A stretch of 18,496 nt of DNA from an uncultured Veillonella sp. (GCF_900545205.1 NZ_UQYC01000037.1:1-18496); one strand, 5' to 3'; numbered from the stretch's first letter, positions 7,804 to 15,962 are shown. Notes: generated by a model from the sequence alone, not told the origin. Translations and numbers: made by a program.

Positions 7804-7837
7804 CACAAAAATCAGTTGCTTAAAATTAATTTTTGTG
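7804..7837 (-). terminator. Possible AT-rich terminator after the MBL lipoprotein gene
   Basis: CACAAAAAT (7804-7812) pairs perfectly with ATTTTTGTG (7829-7837) around a 16-base loop, 15 bases past the stop at 7852. The stem is AT-rich and the T stretch lies inside the stem, so strength is doubtful. Apart from it and two TATAAT-like boxes, the 7607-7851 gap shows no gene or RNA that I can identify. Confidence 0.35.
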
Positions 7838-7851
7838 CTATGCAATCGATA

Positions 7852-8796
7852 CTAACGTTCAGTTGTAATTTGCCATTCATTCCCATCCGTACTAATGTGA
7901 ATACGTCCCATCGTATCTGTACGGTAAATGGCAATATTATTTTCCTGCAAACGACGTAATGTTACATCGTGAGGATGACCATAACTATTATACATGCCAT
8001 TTGAAATTAATGCACTTTCTGGTTTAATAGATTTCAAAAAATCTTCAGAGCTACTTGTGCGAGAACCGTGGTGACCTACCTTAAGAACACGGGCAAACAG
8101 TCTAGAGTTCTGCTCTTTTATGAGTTTTTTCTCTTCTTGTAATTCTGCATCACCAGTAAAGAGCATAGAGAATTTACCAAAAATTAACTTACCTACAATA
8201 GAGTTATTATTAAGATCTGGCGCTCCTTTTTTATCTGTTAAAGGTTCAGTCCAAGGTGCATATACAACAAATACCGCTCCATGACCAAAATCTACTACAT
8301 CACCACTACGCAATGTGGATCGTTGGATTTTATTTTTATCAATCCATTTTTCATAGGTTTTATACATATTATTATCAACAGAAATACCATCATCATACAC
8401 ATGTTCAATAGGCATAGCTTTTGCAATAGCATAGAAACCACCCATATGGTCAGCATGAGGATGTGTGATAATTACATTTTTTAGCTTTGTAACACCCATA
8501 GATTTTAACTGTGCCACAATGTTCTCACGATGCTCAATGTCACCTGTATCGATCATACTATATTCATCGCCAATCTTGAGCAATATGGCATCGCCTTGAC
8601 CAATATCAAGCATATATACATCTAGATGACCTTCAGGATTTGTTTGTTTCGTATCAATGGAATAGCCTTCATTTACACTAGTGCTATTCTGAGATGCTGC
8701 ATTAGCTACATCTTTATTCGTGCATCCCGCAATGGCAAAGATAGGAATACATAGCACCAATAAAAAGGCTATAAAACGCTGTATTTTATTTGTCAT
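7852..8796 (-). CDS. ComEC-like metallo-beta-lactamase-fold hydrolase, lipoprotein
   Basis: The 314-residue precursor has a lipoprotein signal peptide with IAGC, so the lipidated residue is C25. After a Ser/Asn-rich linker comes a metallo-beta-lactamase domain like the C-terminal part of ComEC/Rec2: LDIGQGDA (64-71), metal motif HPHADH (H112, H114, D116, H117), FTGDAE and KVGHHGSRTSS. Such stand-alone domains are often annotated as competence-like hydrolases, and some act on nucleic acids or phosphodiesters; the substrate here is unknown. No ComEC membrane part is nearby. The ATG lies two bases past the nnr stop with GGGAG seven bases upstream, so it is the last gene of the acpS operon. Confidence 0.88.
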   Translation of the reverse strand: MTNKIQRFIAFLLVLCIPIFAIAGCTNKDVANAASQNSTSVNEGYSIDTKQTNPEGHLDVYMLDIGQGDAILLKIGDEYSMIDTGDIEHRENIVAQLKSMGVTKLKNVIITHPHADHMGGFYAIAKAMPIEHVYDDGISVDNNMYKTYEKWIDKNKIQRSTLRSGDVVDFGHGAVFVVYAPWTEPLTDKKGAPDLNNNSIVGKLIFGKFSMLFTGDAELQEEKKLIKEQNSRLFARVLKVGHHGSRTSSSEDFLKSIKPESALISNGMYNSYGHPHDVTLRRLQENNIAIYRTDTMGRIHISTDGNEWQITTER

Positions 8797-8798
8797 TC

Positions 8799-10370
8799 TT
8801 ATTCTCCCAATAATTCACTAATGACACAACCTATCGATGTACTTACATCACTAGGTGTATACCCCCAAGTTTTAGTATCACTTAGTATATCTGCACTGCG
8901 GCTATGTACATAGACGCCTAAAATGGCACCATCTTGTAAGGAATAACCTTGGCTAATAAAACCTGCAATAATACCTGTTAACACATCCCCCATACCGCCA
9001 GTTCCCATACCTGCATTTCCGATAGTATTAACATATACCGTACCATCAGGTAGTGCCACAACAGAAGGAATTCCCTTAAGTACTAACACTACTTGATGAG
9101 CCTTAGCAAATGCTCGAGCCAGTGTAATATAATGACGTTCAATCCATTTTATTGGCAAATCTATAAGTCTACTAAATTCACCTAAATGAGGCGTCATTAC
9201 ACAGTATGGCAGATTTTTTTGCATCTTATATACGGACTCAATATGGCCATCACGTAAAGCATCTTTATCGACAGAACCTACATGGCCTAATGCATATAGC
9301 GCATCTGCATCAATGACGAGAGCGCCTTCACAGGAATCAATAGCTTGATTTACTACATCTGGAATATCTGTAGTGCGCCCCAAACCTGGCCCAATAGCAA
9401 CTACTTGACGTCCGTCATAAAGGGATTCATTTTCATCGATAGATGTTACCATTACTTCCGGTATGATACGTCCTTGTACTGCCCGTTTAATTATCTCAGG
9501 AACACATAATGTAACTTTACCAGCACCACTATGAACAGCAGCTTCTGCACTTAACATAGGGGCTCCCACCATATCACTAGATCCACCGACGATTAATGTA
9601 TTCCCATTTACACCTTTGTGTGCCATAGGAACCCGATAATTGATTAACGTTTCTGCTAAATCCGAATCAATCGTTATAGTACTATCTCGATCAACTAATA
9701 CGTGTTGCCAAGGTGCTCCTAGCGGTGCAACAATAGCTGTGCCCCCTATGGCCTTACCAGGATATAACAATAAACCTTGTTTAATAGCCCCAAAGGTAAC
9801 CGTATAATCATAAGTCAATGTTCCCTCTGAAATTTGACCAGAAGAAGCATCTAGCCCTGCAGGTACATCAATAGCCAACAAATCAAAATTATATTGACTA
9901 CGCATAGTATCAATATCATGCAAAACATCGATGGTTAAGTCCCGCAATCGGCCTGTTAAGCCTGTGCCCATAATACCTTCTACAGCAATAGCTACATTAG
10001 ACCAATCATTGAATTCGTCATACATATCAATGATACAACCCATAGCTTCACATCGCTCAAGTTGCACGGCAAAGAGGTCACTACACTTGCTCGTATCACC
10101 GACAAGTACAATTTGTACAGGTACGCCTTGTTCTAATAGATGACGAGCGGCTACAAGTCCATCTGCCCCATTATTTCCTGTACCACAGATAAATAGCACA
10201 AAACTATTAATTGAACGTGCATTATCTAAGGAAAATAAGTCATATTGTCCCCATAAAGCATCTACAATGCCACGTCCTGCATTTTCCATTAGAATTTCCA
10301 AAGAAACACCTAACTGCTTAGGTACCTCTTGATCTATATATCGAGCATCTTCAGTTGTTAATATTTGCAT
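8799..10370 (-). CDS. nnr: Bifunctional NAD(P)HX epimerase / ADP-dependent NAD(P)HX dehydratase
   Basis: Repairs hydrated NADH and NADPH. The N-terminal YjeF_N epimerase domain (about 1-215) has the nucleotide loop CGTGNNGADGL and DVPAGLDASSG. The C-terminal ribokinase-like dehydratase domain (about 235-520) has IGPGLGRT, IDADAL, TPHLGE and NAGMGTGGMGDVLTG. I use the ATG at 10370 (523 residues), six bases after an AAGGAG sequence inside the end of acpS; a TTG five codons earlier would destroy that spacing. In the epimerase half, the position usually occupied by Asp before (A/G)xxGTGL is Glu (E131 in EGIMGTGL). The acpS-nnr neighbourhood is common in Firmicutes. Confidence 0.94.
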   Translation of the reverse strand: MQILTTEDARYIDQEVPKQLGVSLEILMENAGRGIVDALWGQYDLFSLDNARSINSFVLFICGTGNNGADGLVAARHLLEQGVPVQIVLVGDTSKCSDLFAVQLERCEAMGCIIDMYDEFNDWSNVAIAVEGIMGTGLTGRLRDLTIDVLHDIDTMRSQYNFDLLAIDVPAGLDASSGQISEGTLTYDYTVTFGAIKQGLLLYPGKAIGGTAIVAPLGAPWQHVLVDRDSTITIDSDLAETLINYRVPMAHKGVNGNTLIVGGSSDMVGAPMLSAEAAVHSGAGKVTLCVPEIIKRAVQGRIIPEVMVTSIDENESLYDGRQVVAIGPGLGRTTDIPDVVNQAIDSCEGALVIDADALYALGHVGSVDKDALRDGHIESVYKMQKNLPYCVMTPHLGEFSRLIDLPIKWIERHYITLARAFAKAHQVVLVLKGIPSVVALPDGTVYVNTIGNAGMGTGGMGDVLTGIIAGFISQGYSLQDGAILGVYVHSRSADILSDTKTWGYTPSDVSTSIGCVISELLGE

Positions 10371-10371
10371 C

Positions 10372-10743
10372 TTATGCTCCTTCAAGTATAACCGTGCTCA
10401 TTGCATATTCTTTGCAATGGCTAATCGACACATGTATATCAGTATAACCTAATGTTTCATAGATCTCTTTGAAAGTATCTTGTAGACGAATTAAGGGGGC
10501 CCCCAATTCATCATGATAAATTTCTATATCTTGCCATGAACCATGGCGCATTCCCGTTCCTAATGCTTTAATGAAAGCCTCTTTAGCAGCATATATACCA
10601 GCATAAGACTCATAACGCCCTTTCTTTCGGCTTTCACAATAATCAATCTCATGAGATGTATACACCCGATCACGAAATGATTTAGATTTCTCTATAGCAC
10701 AACGGATACGGTCAATTTCAATAATATCATTCCCTAATTTCAT
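10372..10743 (-). CDS. acpS: Holo-[acyl-carrier-protein] synthase AcpS
   Basis: The 123-residue enzyme transfers 4'-phosphopantetheine from CoA to acyl carrier protein. It has the full AcpS signature: GNDIIEIDRI at the N-terminus (magnesium-binding Asp), YAGIYAAKEAFIKALGTG in the middle (Glu and Lys of the active site) and VSISHCKEYA near the end. The ATG has AGGAG five bases upstream. Its last codons contain the ribosome binding site of nnr. It heads a three-gene operon with nnr and the MBL lipoprotein. Confidence 0.95.
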   Translation of the reverse strand: MKLGNDIIEIDRIRCAIEKSKSFRDRVYTSHEIDYCESRKKGRYESYAGIYAAKEAFIKALGTGMRHGSWQDIEIYHDELGAPLIRLQDTFKEIYETLGYTDIHVSISHCKEYAMSTVILEGA

Positions 10744-10772
10744 AATATCTCCTAAATTACCTTAACATTTAT

Positions 10773-10801
10773 ATTATACACTCTTAAAGTGGATAAAAAT
10801 A
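10773..10801 (-). promoter_or_regulatory. Weak candidate promoter for acpS operon
   Basis: A perfect TATAAT is seen on the minus strand at 10778-10773, 29 bases before the acpS ATG. The -35 at the best spacing (TATTTT, 10801-10796) is poor, so recognition would rest on the -10. No terminator separates the upstream propeller-like gene from acpS, so read-through is also possible. Confidence 0.4.
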
Positions 10802-10811
10802 TAGATAAAAT

Positions 10812-11603
10812 CTAGGCATTTACTGAGAATGGTAACGTAGCTAGGCTATATATTTCTACCTTACCTTTGCGATTAACGGCTACATACATTTGACCATTAC
10901 GATAATCCATATCTTCTACTTCCATACCCGATGTATAAGGACTTATATTCTTTACTACTCCTTCATCATCGACAAAAACGAATGTCGTTAAGGTTGTAAA
11001 AATAGTATTACCATTAGCAGCGTAGGCACCATTATTATTTAAATCGGTATGCTCTGCATCAATCTTATAAGTTTTTACCTTATTAAAACTAGAATCATAG
11101 TAGTTAATAGTACGATGAGAATTTGTTAAAGGCACAATCGATACATACTCGTTGCGCTCTTTATCAAAGGCAAAATTGAATACCTTTTCGTTAAATTTAA
11201 TAGGTGCTTCAACAATCATACTATCTGCTTCAATAGGTGTAACGATATAACCATCTACAACAGCATTAGTCGTATAGTACCGATTATTATTCGGATTATA
11301 GGTCAACGTATTCATATGGCCTAATAAACGTTTTTGACTATACTCATACTTAGCAACTACTTGTAGACTTGTGGGATTTATTTCATACATAATTTGTTTT
11401 GTATTATCTGAATTTATACAAGCAAGAACAAATACATCTTTTTTAGAGTTATAACAAAAGCCTTGGCACTGATTAACAGAACTATCTAAAGGTATTTCAG
11501 CTAATCGTGTTAATGGTAATGGCATTTGAACTGCAGTTACAGGTTGCGCTAGCTTTGGTATATCAAAGACATTAGCAATATAATCAATTACTCCTTGATC
11601 CAT
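10812..11603 (-). CDS. Uncharacterised protein with beta-propeller-like repeats
   Basis: I do not recognise this 263-residue protein with certainty. It has no signal peptide or membrane helix. Short strands alternate with polar turns in repeats of about 40-45 residues, as in QGFCYNSKKDVFVLACI, GHMNTLTYNPNNNRYYTTN, NFAFDKERNEYVSI and VEDMDYRNGQMYVAV. This pattern fits a beta-propeller. The GHxNxLTYNPxxNxxYxTN block recalls TagC-like/P68 receptor-binding propellers of phage tail proteins, which is a weak resemblance. A good GAGGTGAT lies before the ATG, so the gene looks intact. It stands alone between the tRNA-Leu terminator and acpS. Other possibilities are a polysaccharide-binding or enzyme-associated propeller. 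Confidence 0.75.
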   Translation of the reverse strand: MDQGVIDYIANVFDIPKLAQPVTAVQMPLPLTRLAEIPLDSSVNQCQGFCYNSKKDVFVLACINSDNTKQIMYEINPTSLQVVAKYEYSQKRLLGHMNTLTYNPNNNRYYTTNAVVDGYIVTPIEADSMIVEAPIKFNEKVFNFAFDKERNEYVSIVPLTNSHRTINYYDSSFNKVKTYKIDAEHTDLNNNGAYAANGNTIFTTLTTFVFVDDEGVVKNISPYTSGMEVEDMDYRNGQMYVAVNRKGKVEIYSLATLPFSVNA

Positions 11604-11664
11604 ACTATCACCTCAAGTGAACAAAATGTATATAACTGTATATTAATTCGAAAACATAAATATA

Positions 11665-11700
11665 TAAAAAATAGGCGGTAAGACAAAAGTCTTACCGCCT
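11665..11700 (-). terminator. Strong terminator after tRNA-Leu
   Basis: A perfect 12-bp stem (11673-11684 with 11689-11700, loop AAAA on plus) is followed on the minus strand by a T-rich tract (plus A-run 11666-11671). It starts six bases past the tRNA CCA end. Since surE has no terminator of its own, it probably ends surE transcripts as well. Confidence 0.92.
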
Positions 11701-11705
11701 AAAGT

Positions 11706-11789
11706 TGGTGCCGGAGGTGGGACTTGAACCCACACGGTGTTACCCGCTTGATTTTGAGTCAAGTGCGTCTGCCATTCCGCCACTCCGGC
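11706..11789 (-). tRNA. tRNA-Leu (anticodon CAA)
   Basis: Acceptor arms GCCGGAG (11783-11789) and CTCCGGC (11710-11716) pair perfectly, with A as discriminator and CCA encoded. The anticodon stem CTTGA/TCAAG encloses loop CTCAAAA, giving anticodon CAA for UUG codons. A long variable arm and the T-arm with GGTTCAAGTCC are present, as expected for a class II tRNA. Total length is 84 bases with CCA. Confidence 0.96.
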
Positions 11790-11806
11790 GTCTCGGAACA
11801 TTTGTT

Positions 11807-11835
11807 ATTATACAGATATCCCAAAACAATGTCAA
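11807..11835 (-). promoter_or_regulatory. Perfect consensus promoter for tRNA-Leu
   Basis: TTGACA (11835-11830) and TATAAT (11812-11807) match the sigma-A consensus at every base with a 17-base spacer. The tRNA begins 18 bases after the -10. The -35 starts nine bases past the surE stop codon. Confidence 0.93.
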
Positions 11836-11843
11836 CACATTTT

Positions 11844-12605
11844 TTATATTTTTTCTAAAATATTTTTAACCGCTTCCATACCGATATCACATTGTTGCTT
11901 CCATGTAAGTGCAACACCAGTAATATATCCCTTTCGCGCATATTCTACATCGGTAGGAACACTTTCAGCACCATAATCAAGCTCGCCTGCTAGCCAGTAA
12001 TAATCTTGTCCTCTTGAGTTAATACGAGCATCAATAATATTGCTATAAGTTTGTAAACCTTGACTAACCATTTTAAAATGGTCCCAATTACAATCCCCAC
12101 GCAATGGGAAGTTTACATTTAATAAGCCATCAAATTGACCTTTAACATAAATCTTTTCAATCAATTCATGTATAAAGGGATGCATTTCATCCCCTCGTTC
12201 AGAAGAATACCGTTCAACAGATAACGCTAAGCCTGGAATGCCGTAAAAACAACTTTCCATAGCTGCCGACACTGTACCAGAATAAAGTACATCTGACCCC
12301 AAGTTAAAACCATGATTAATACCAGAAATCACAAGATCAGGCATATCATCACTTAATAAATAACTAAGACCAAACTTCATGCAATCAGACGGTGTTCCCG
12401 TTAGAGCATAAAGGCGAGGATTTTCATCCTCGCCATTGTACGCATCTAATTTTAAAGGAATCTCAGTCGTCAATGCATGGGATTTAGCACTTTGCTCATT
12501 GGCAGGTGCTACAACGGTAATTCTATAATATTGACTTAAATACGATGCAAGATGACGTAAACCATCTGCTAAAATACCATCGTCATTACACATTAAAATA
12601 TGCAT
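11844..12605 (-). CDS. surE: 5'/3'-nucleotidase SurE
   Basis: SurE dephosphorylates nucleoside monophosphates and is linked to stationary-phase survival. The protein has the family start HILMCNDDG (metal ligands D8, D9), the ANEQSAKSHALT segment with the metal-binding Ser, and SGINHGFNLGSDVLYSGTVSAAMES with the metal-binding Asn. Length is 253 residues, typical. I take the ATG at 12605, five bases after AGGAG. A GTG two codons upstream overlaps that AGGAG and cannot be used well. Only 17 bases separate it from the end of the GT2 gene, so it is the last protein gene of the guaB block. Confidence 0.95.
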   Translation of the reverse strand: MHILMCNDDGILADGLRHLASYLSQYYRITVVAPANEQSAKSHALTTEIPLKLDAYNGEDENPRLYALTGTPSDCMKFGLSYLLSDDMPDLVISGINHGFNLGSDVLYSGTVSAAMESCFYGIPGLALSVERYSSERGDEMHPFIHELIEKIYVKGQFDGLLNVNFPLRGDCNWDHFKMVSQGLQTYSNIIDARINSRGQDYYWLAGELDYGAESVPTDVEYARKGYITGVALTWKQQCDIGMEAVKNILEKI

Positions 12606-12622
12606 AGTCACTCCTACAGATT

Positions 12623-13885
12623 CTATTTTTTATTCTTATTCATGTTTCCCATACGGGTCAATTTAACGTCATTTAAGCCAACAGCTCGCGTATGAACTGT
12701 ATGAGACCACACCTTATTATGACGACGGAACCAGCCTAAAATATTTACAGGAATCCAAGAGTATACAAATAATGGATATAGTAAATAATAGAACCAAATC
12801 TTTGGTGGTACCTTAATCTTCAATAATACGATAAGTGGGAATAAATATTGCCCAACACCGATAATAGTCCATACAGACATAGGTAAAATTTGATACAAAA
12901 TGTTTGTATAGATTGGTGTGTAAGCATTGATATAAGACAATACCAAATACACGGTAGTCAACAATAGGAAATATGGTTGACTCACTTGGAAAATACCATC
13001 CAAAATCATAATATTACCAGTTTTGATACCAGTAGCAAACAACTTTGGAATGTAACGGCCTGCACAGTCGAACTGACCTTGCGCCCAACGTAAACGCTGT
13101 TTACAAGACGCCATCATGGTTGTAACCTTTTCGTCATAAACGATAGCATCATGAGCCCAACACGTGCGAATACCATGAGTTAACAACTTCATGGAGAATT
13201 CCATATCCTCAGTCAAGCTATTACAATCCCAACCATATTCACGGATGATAGATGTACGTATACACATACCAGTACCGCCTAATGCTGTAGATAAACCAAC
13301 GCGGTATTTTGCTAAATGCCACATGTGGTTAACCATCCAAAATGCGATAGAGAATGTACCCGCTACCCATGAGTCCGTAGGGTTTTTAGAATTTAAGTAA
13401 CCTTGAATAACAGATTCACCTTTTTCAAGATGATCATTCATTTCCAACATGAATTGGGGATGTACTAAATTATCGGCGTCAAAGATAAGAAATGCATCAT
13501 ATTTCCGCTCCATTTGTTCCACGCGATCAAACATCCACCCCATTGCATAGCCTTTACCTACTTCTTCTTTATTGAATCGTTCATGTACATTAGCACCAGC
13601 AGCTCTTGCTACATCAGCAGTCTTATCTGTACAGTTATCAGCTACAACAAAGATATCGTATAGCTCATCTGGATAATCTAGACTTCGCAAATTTTTTACT
13701 AATTCACCGACTACAGCTTCCTCATTATGAGCACACACAACAATAGCAAAGGAATTTTTTGGGGTATAGTTTTTATGTACTCTAGACCGCCACATACCGA
13801 TTACGGCAAGTACAAAATAATAAACCGTATAAATTACGATTATTACCTGCATAGGGATCAATATCAGATCCAGTAGGTAATTCAT
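12623..13885 (-). CDS. Processive membrane glycosyltransferase, family GT2
   Basis: The 420-residue inner-membrane protein has one N-terminal helix (about 5-31), a cytoplasmic GT2 domain (about 45-280) and three or four C-terminal helices (about 295-385). Catalytic motifs are all visible: VVCAHNEE, VADNCTDKT, DADN (D136, D138), TED (225-227) and QRLRW (263-267, the QxxRW of processive synthases such as cellulose, hyaluronan or poly-GlcNAc synthases). The sugar and polymer cannot be read from sequence, and no PgaB, BcsB or export partner is nearby. The ATG at 13885 has GGAGG eight bases upstream; a GTG five codons earlier touches that RBS. It follows pssA by 19 bases. Confidence 0.9.
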   Translation of the reverse strand: MNYLLDLILIPMQVIIVIYTVYYFVLAVIGMWRSRVHKNYTPKNSFAIVVCAHNEEAVVGELVKNLRSLDYPDELYDIFVVADNCTDKTADVARAAGANVHERFNKEEVGKGYAMGWMFDRVEQMERKYDAFLIFDADNLVHPQFMLEMNDHLEKGESVIQGYLNSKNPTDSWVAGTFSIAFWMVNHMWHLAKYRVGLSTALGGTGMCIRTSIIREYGWDCNSLTEDMEFSMKLLTHGIRTCWAHDAIVYDEKVTTMMASCKQRLRWAQGQFDCAGRYIPKLFATGIKTGNIMILDGIFQVSQPYFLLLTTVYLVLSYINAYTPIYTNILYQILPMSVWTIIGVGQYLFPLIVLLKIKVPPKIWFYYLLYPLFVYSWIPVNILGWFRRHNKVWSHTVHTRAVGLNDVKLTRMGNMNKNKK

Positions 13886-13904
13886 ACTATTATCCTCCAC
13901 ACAC

Positions 13905-14576
13905 TTATTTACGCACCATATTTAACGCCCCATTAATAAGGCCAAACACTACATAGCCAGCAAAAATCATTACTGCCCATGTGTGCCAATCATAAACGAG
14001 ACAAGCTATAACAAAAATAGCAGTGAGTACAATGGAAAGTTTATTAATATTAACCGCAGATTTACCTTTGAAGTCTGGATATTTTACTTCACTAACCATT
14101 AAGAAGCCTACACCTATCATACAAACTACTAGTACAAATTGAGGTACCTCTACGCCACACAATACGTAAGTAGCTGCCAAGCAACCTGCTGCTGGAATTG
14201 GCAAACCTTCAAAGTAACCATGAACTTCTTCAGTTTTGATGTTAAAGCGAGCAAGACGGAATGCGCCTAATACAGCAAATGCTAGTAAAGGAACATAAGC
14301 AATCCAACCTAAACCGTATAGCTCTTTCATATATAACATATAAGCTGGAGCTACACCAAAGCCTACAACATCAGATAAAGAGTCTAATTCACGCCCCATA
14401 GGACCTGCTACACCTAATGCTCTCGCTACACGACCATCTAAACCATCAGCGACTAAGGATAATAGTACGCAAATAGCTGCATAGAAAGTATTACCTGTAG
14501 CAGAGAATGTGATGCCTAGGACACCGAAGGCTAAATTAGCACTAGTAAATAAATTTGGAATAATAGATTTATTCAT
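13905..14576 (-). CDS. pssA: CDP-diacylglycerol-serine O-phosphatidyltransferase PssA
   Basis: A membrane CDP-alcohol phosphatidyltransferase that makes phosphatidylserine from CDP-diacylglycerol and serine. The complete motif D-x2-DG-x2-AR-x8-G-x3-D-x3-D is visible at D44, D47-G48, A51-R52, G61, D65 and D69, followed by several hydrophobic helices. The protein has 223 residues from the ATG at 14576, seven bases after GGGAGG. This start overlaps the psd end by eight bases; upstream in-frame starts would run further into psd. With psd it forms the phosphatidylethanolamine pathway in reverse gene order to the reaction order. Confidence 0.94.
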   Translation of the reverse strand: MNKSIIPNLFTSANLAFGVLGITFSATGNTFYAAICVLLSLVADGLDGRVARALGVAGPMGRELDSLSDVVGFGVAPAYMLYMKELYGLGWIAYVPLLAFAVLGAFRLARFNIKTEEVHGYFEGLPIPAAGCLAATYVLCGVEVPQFVLVVCMIGVGFLMVSEVKYPDFKGKSAVNINKLSIVLTAIFVIACLVYDWHTWAVMIFAGYVVFGLINGALNMVRK

Positions 14577-15210
14577 GACGCAACCTCCCGATAACAGTGT
14601 CACCACCTGTAATATGTTGACCTTTTTCCACGAACAACTCTACATCCTTATCCATGTAGATTTCAGTACAGGAACCGAATTTAATCATCCCGTACAATTG
14701 ACCGCGTTCAAGCACACTATCAAGATCCGTCCAAGATACTATACGACGCGCTAAAAGGCCCGCAATTTGTGTTACTAATACGGAAGTGCGATCATTTTCA
14801 ATACAAATCGTATGACGTTCATTTTCAAATCCTACATCATCTTTAAAAGCAGGCAAGAAACTGCCCATTGTGTAATGGCGGTATGTAATTTTACCGTCAA
14901 TAGGCGCACGATTGGCATGTACGTCGAAAACAGATAAGAAAATAGTTACCTTTTTACATTCTTTATGTAAGTAAATATCTTCGTATACATCAGAAATATC
15001 CATAATTTTACCATCTGCTGGAGATAAAATTAAATCTGGATCTTGAGGGATTACACGTTTAGGATTTCTAAAGAAATTGACGAAAAATAATGCCAGAATA
15101 AATGAAATAATCGCAATTACATAATGTCCTAAAAATCCTAACACCACAGTGATAATGAGCATAGCCCCTATCAGTGGAAACCCTTCCTTAATTATTGGTC
15201 CTGTAGGCAC
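14569..15210 (-). CDS. psd: Phosphatidylserine decarboxylase proenzyme, short type
   Basis: A 213-residue proenzyme of the short prokaryotic/archaeal-like Psd class that converts phosphatidylserine to phosphatidylethanolamine. The N-terminus has two hydrophobic helices (about 11-46). Conserved blocks LSPADGKI, LSVFDVHANRAPIDG and YGMIKFGS follow. Self-cleavage is expected between G179 and S180, generating the pyruvoyl group on the alpha chain; the usual long-form LGST is replaced by FGS as in this class. The start is GTG at 15210 with GGAG nine bases upstream. Confidence 0.94.
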   Translation of the reverse strand: MPTGPIIKEGFPLIGAMLIITVVLGFLGHYVIAIISFILALFFVNFFRNPKRVIPQDPDLILSPADGKIMDISDVYEDIYLHKECKKVTIFLSVFDVHANRAPIDGKITYRHYTMGSFLPAFKDDVGFENERHTICIENDRTSVLVTQIAGLLARRIVSWTDLDSVLERGQLYGMIKFGSCTEIYMDKDVELFVEKGQHITGGDTVIGRLRHE

Positions 15211-15224
15211 GATTCAACACTCCT

Positions 15225-15947
15225 CTATTTATTTCTAATAACGGTCCACATAAACTTAGGAATAGCCAACATGCGGCCAATCCGTTGAGGTTCTAAATAT
15301 AATCGATACAACCATTCGAGACGATTGCGTTGCATCCATTCTGGGGCCCGAGGAATATTACCTGCCAAAACGTCAAAGGAACCACCAATACCAATGGCAA
15401 CAACGCCATCAAGGTGACTCAATTTTTCTGAAATCCATTGTTCTTGCTTTGGTACGCCTAATGCAACAAACACTAATTTTGCCTTAGACTCCCCAATAGC
15501 TTTAACGATTTCTTGTTCCTCTACGCTATCGAAGAATCCATCATGAATCCCTGCAATATTTAATGGTCCAACTTGGGCAGATAAATTATCAATTGCTCGT
15601 TGAGCAACACCAGGTGCTGCCCCTAAGCAGTATACAGGAATTTGCTGGTCAGCCGCAACTTTAAATAATCGTTTTGTTACGTCTACCCCCGTTACGCGTT
15701 CAGGCACATGTTCGCCTTTACGCTCTGCAGCCCACAAAATGCCAGCCCCGTCAGGAACGACGAGACTAGCATTATTCAATATGGTGTGCAATGTAGGATT
15801 TTCATTAGCCAACATAACCATTTCTGCATTAGCCGTGGCTACTAAATGTAGCCCCGGCTCTTCAGTTAATTGCAAAATACGTTGGACTGCCTCATCCATT
15901 GTTACACAATCGATAGGCACAGATAAAACAGAAATACGTTTATTCAA
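15225..15947 (-). CDS. WecG/TagA/CpsF family glycosyltransferase (GT26)
   Basis: The 240-residue GT26 protein has the family blocks TANAEMVMLA (T38 and N40), PDGAGI (catalytic-type D66), LGAAPGV, GIHDGFF and ALGVPKQEQWI, and ends in a basic/aromatic tail (about 195-240) of the kind that attaches TagA to membranes. Relatives add N-acetylmannosamine or a related sugar to an undecaprenyl-diphosphate-linked GlcNAc in teichoic acid or enterobacterial antigen synthesis. In a diderm the product is unknown. The start is TTG at 15947, supported by GGAG seven bases upstream, and lies 15 bases after guaB. Confidence 0.9.
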   Translation of the reverse strand: MNKRISVLSVPIDCVTMDEAVQRILQLTEEPGLHLVATANAEMVMLANENPTLHTILNNASLVVPDGAGILWAAERKGEHVPERVTGVDVTKRLFKVAADQQIPVYCLGAAPGVAQRAIDNLSAQVGPLNIAGIHDGFFDSVEEQEIVKAIGESKAKLVFVALGVPKQEQWISEKLSHLDGVVAIGIGGSFDVLAGNIPRAPEWMQRNRLEWLYRLYLEPQRIGRMLAIPKFMWTVIRNK

Positions 15948-15962
15948 TGTAATACTCCATTA

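Noticed and set aside
11706..11789. tRNA-Leu as the attachment site of an integrated element
   Set aside because: No direct repeat of the tRNA 3' end was found near the propeller-like gene, and there is no integrase in the window.
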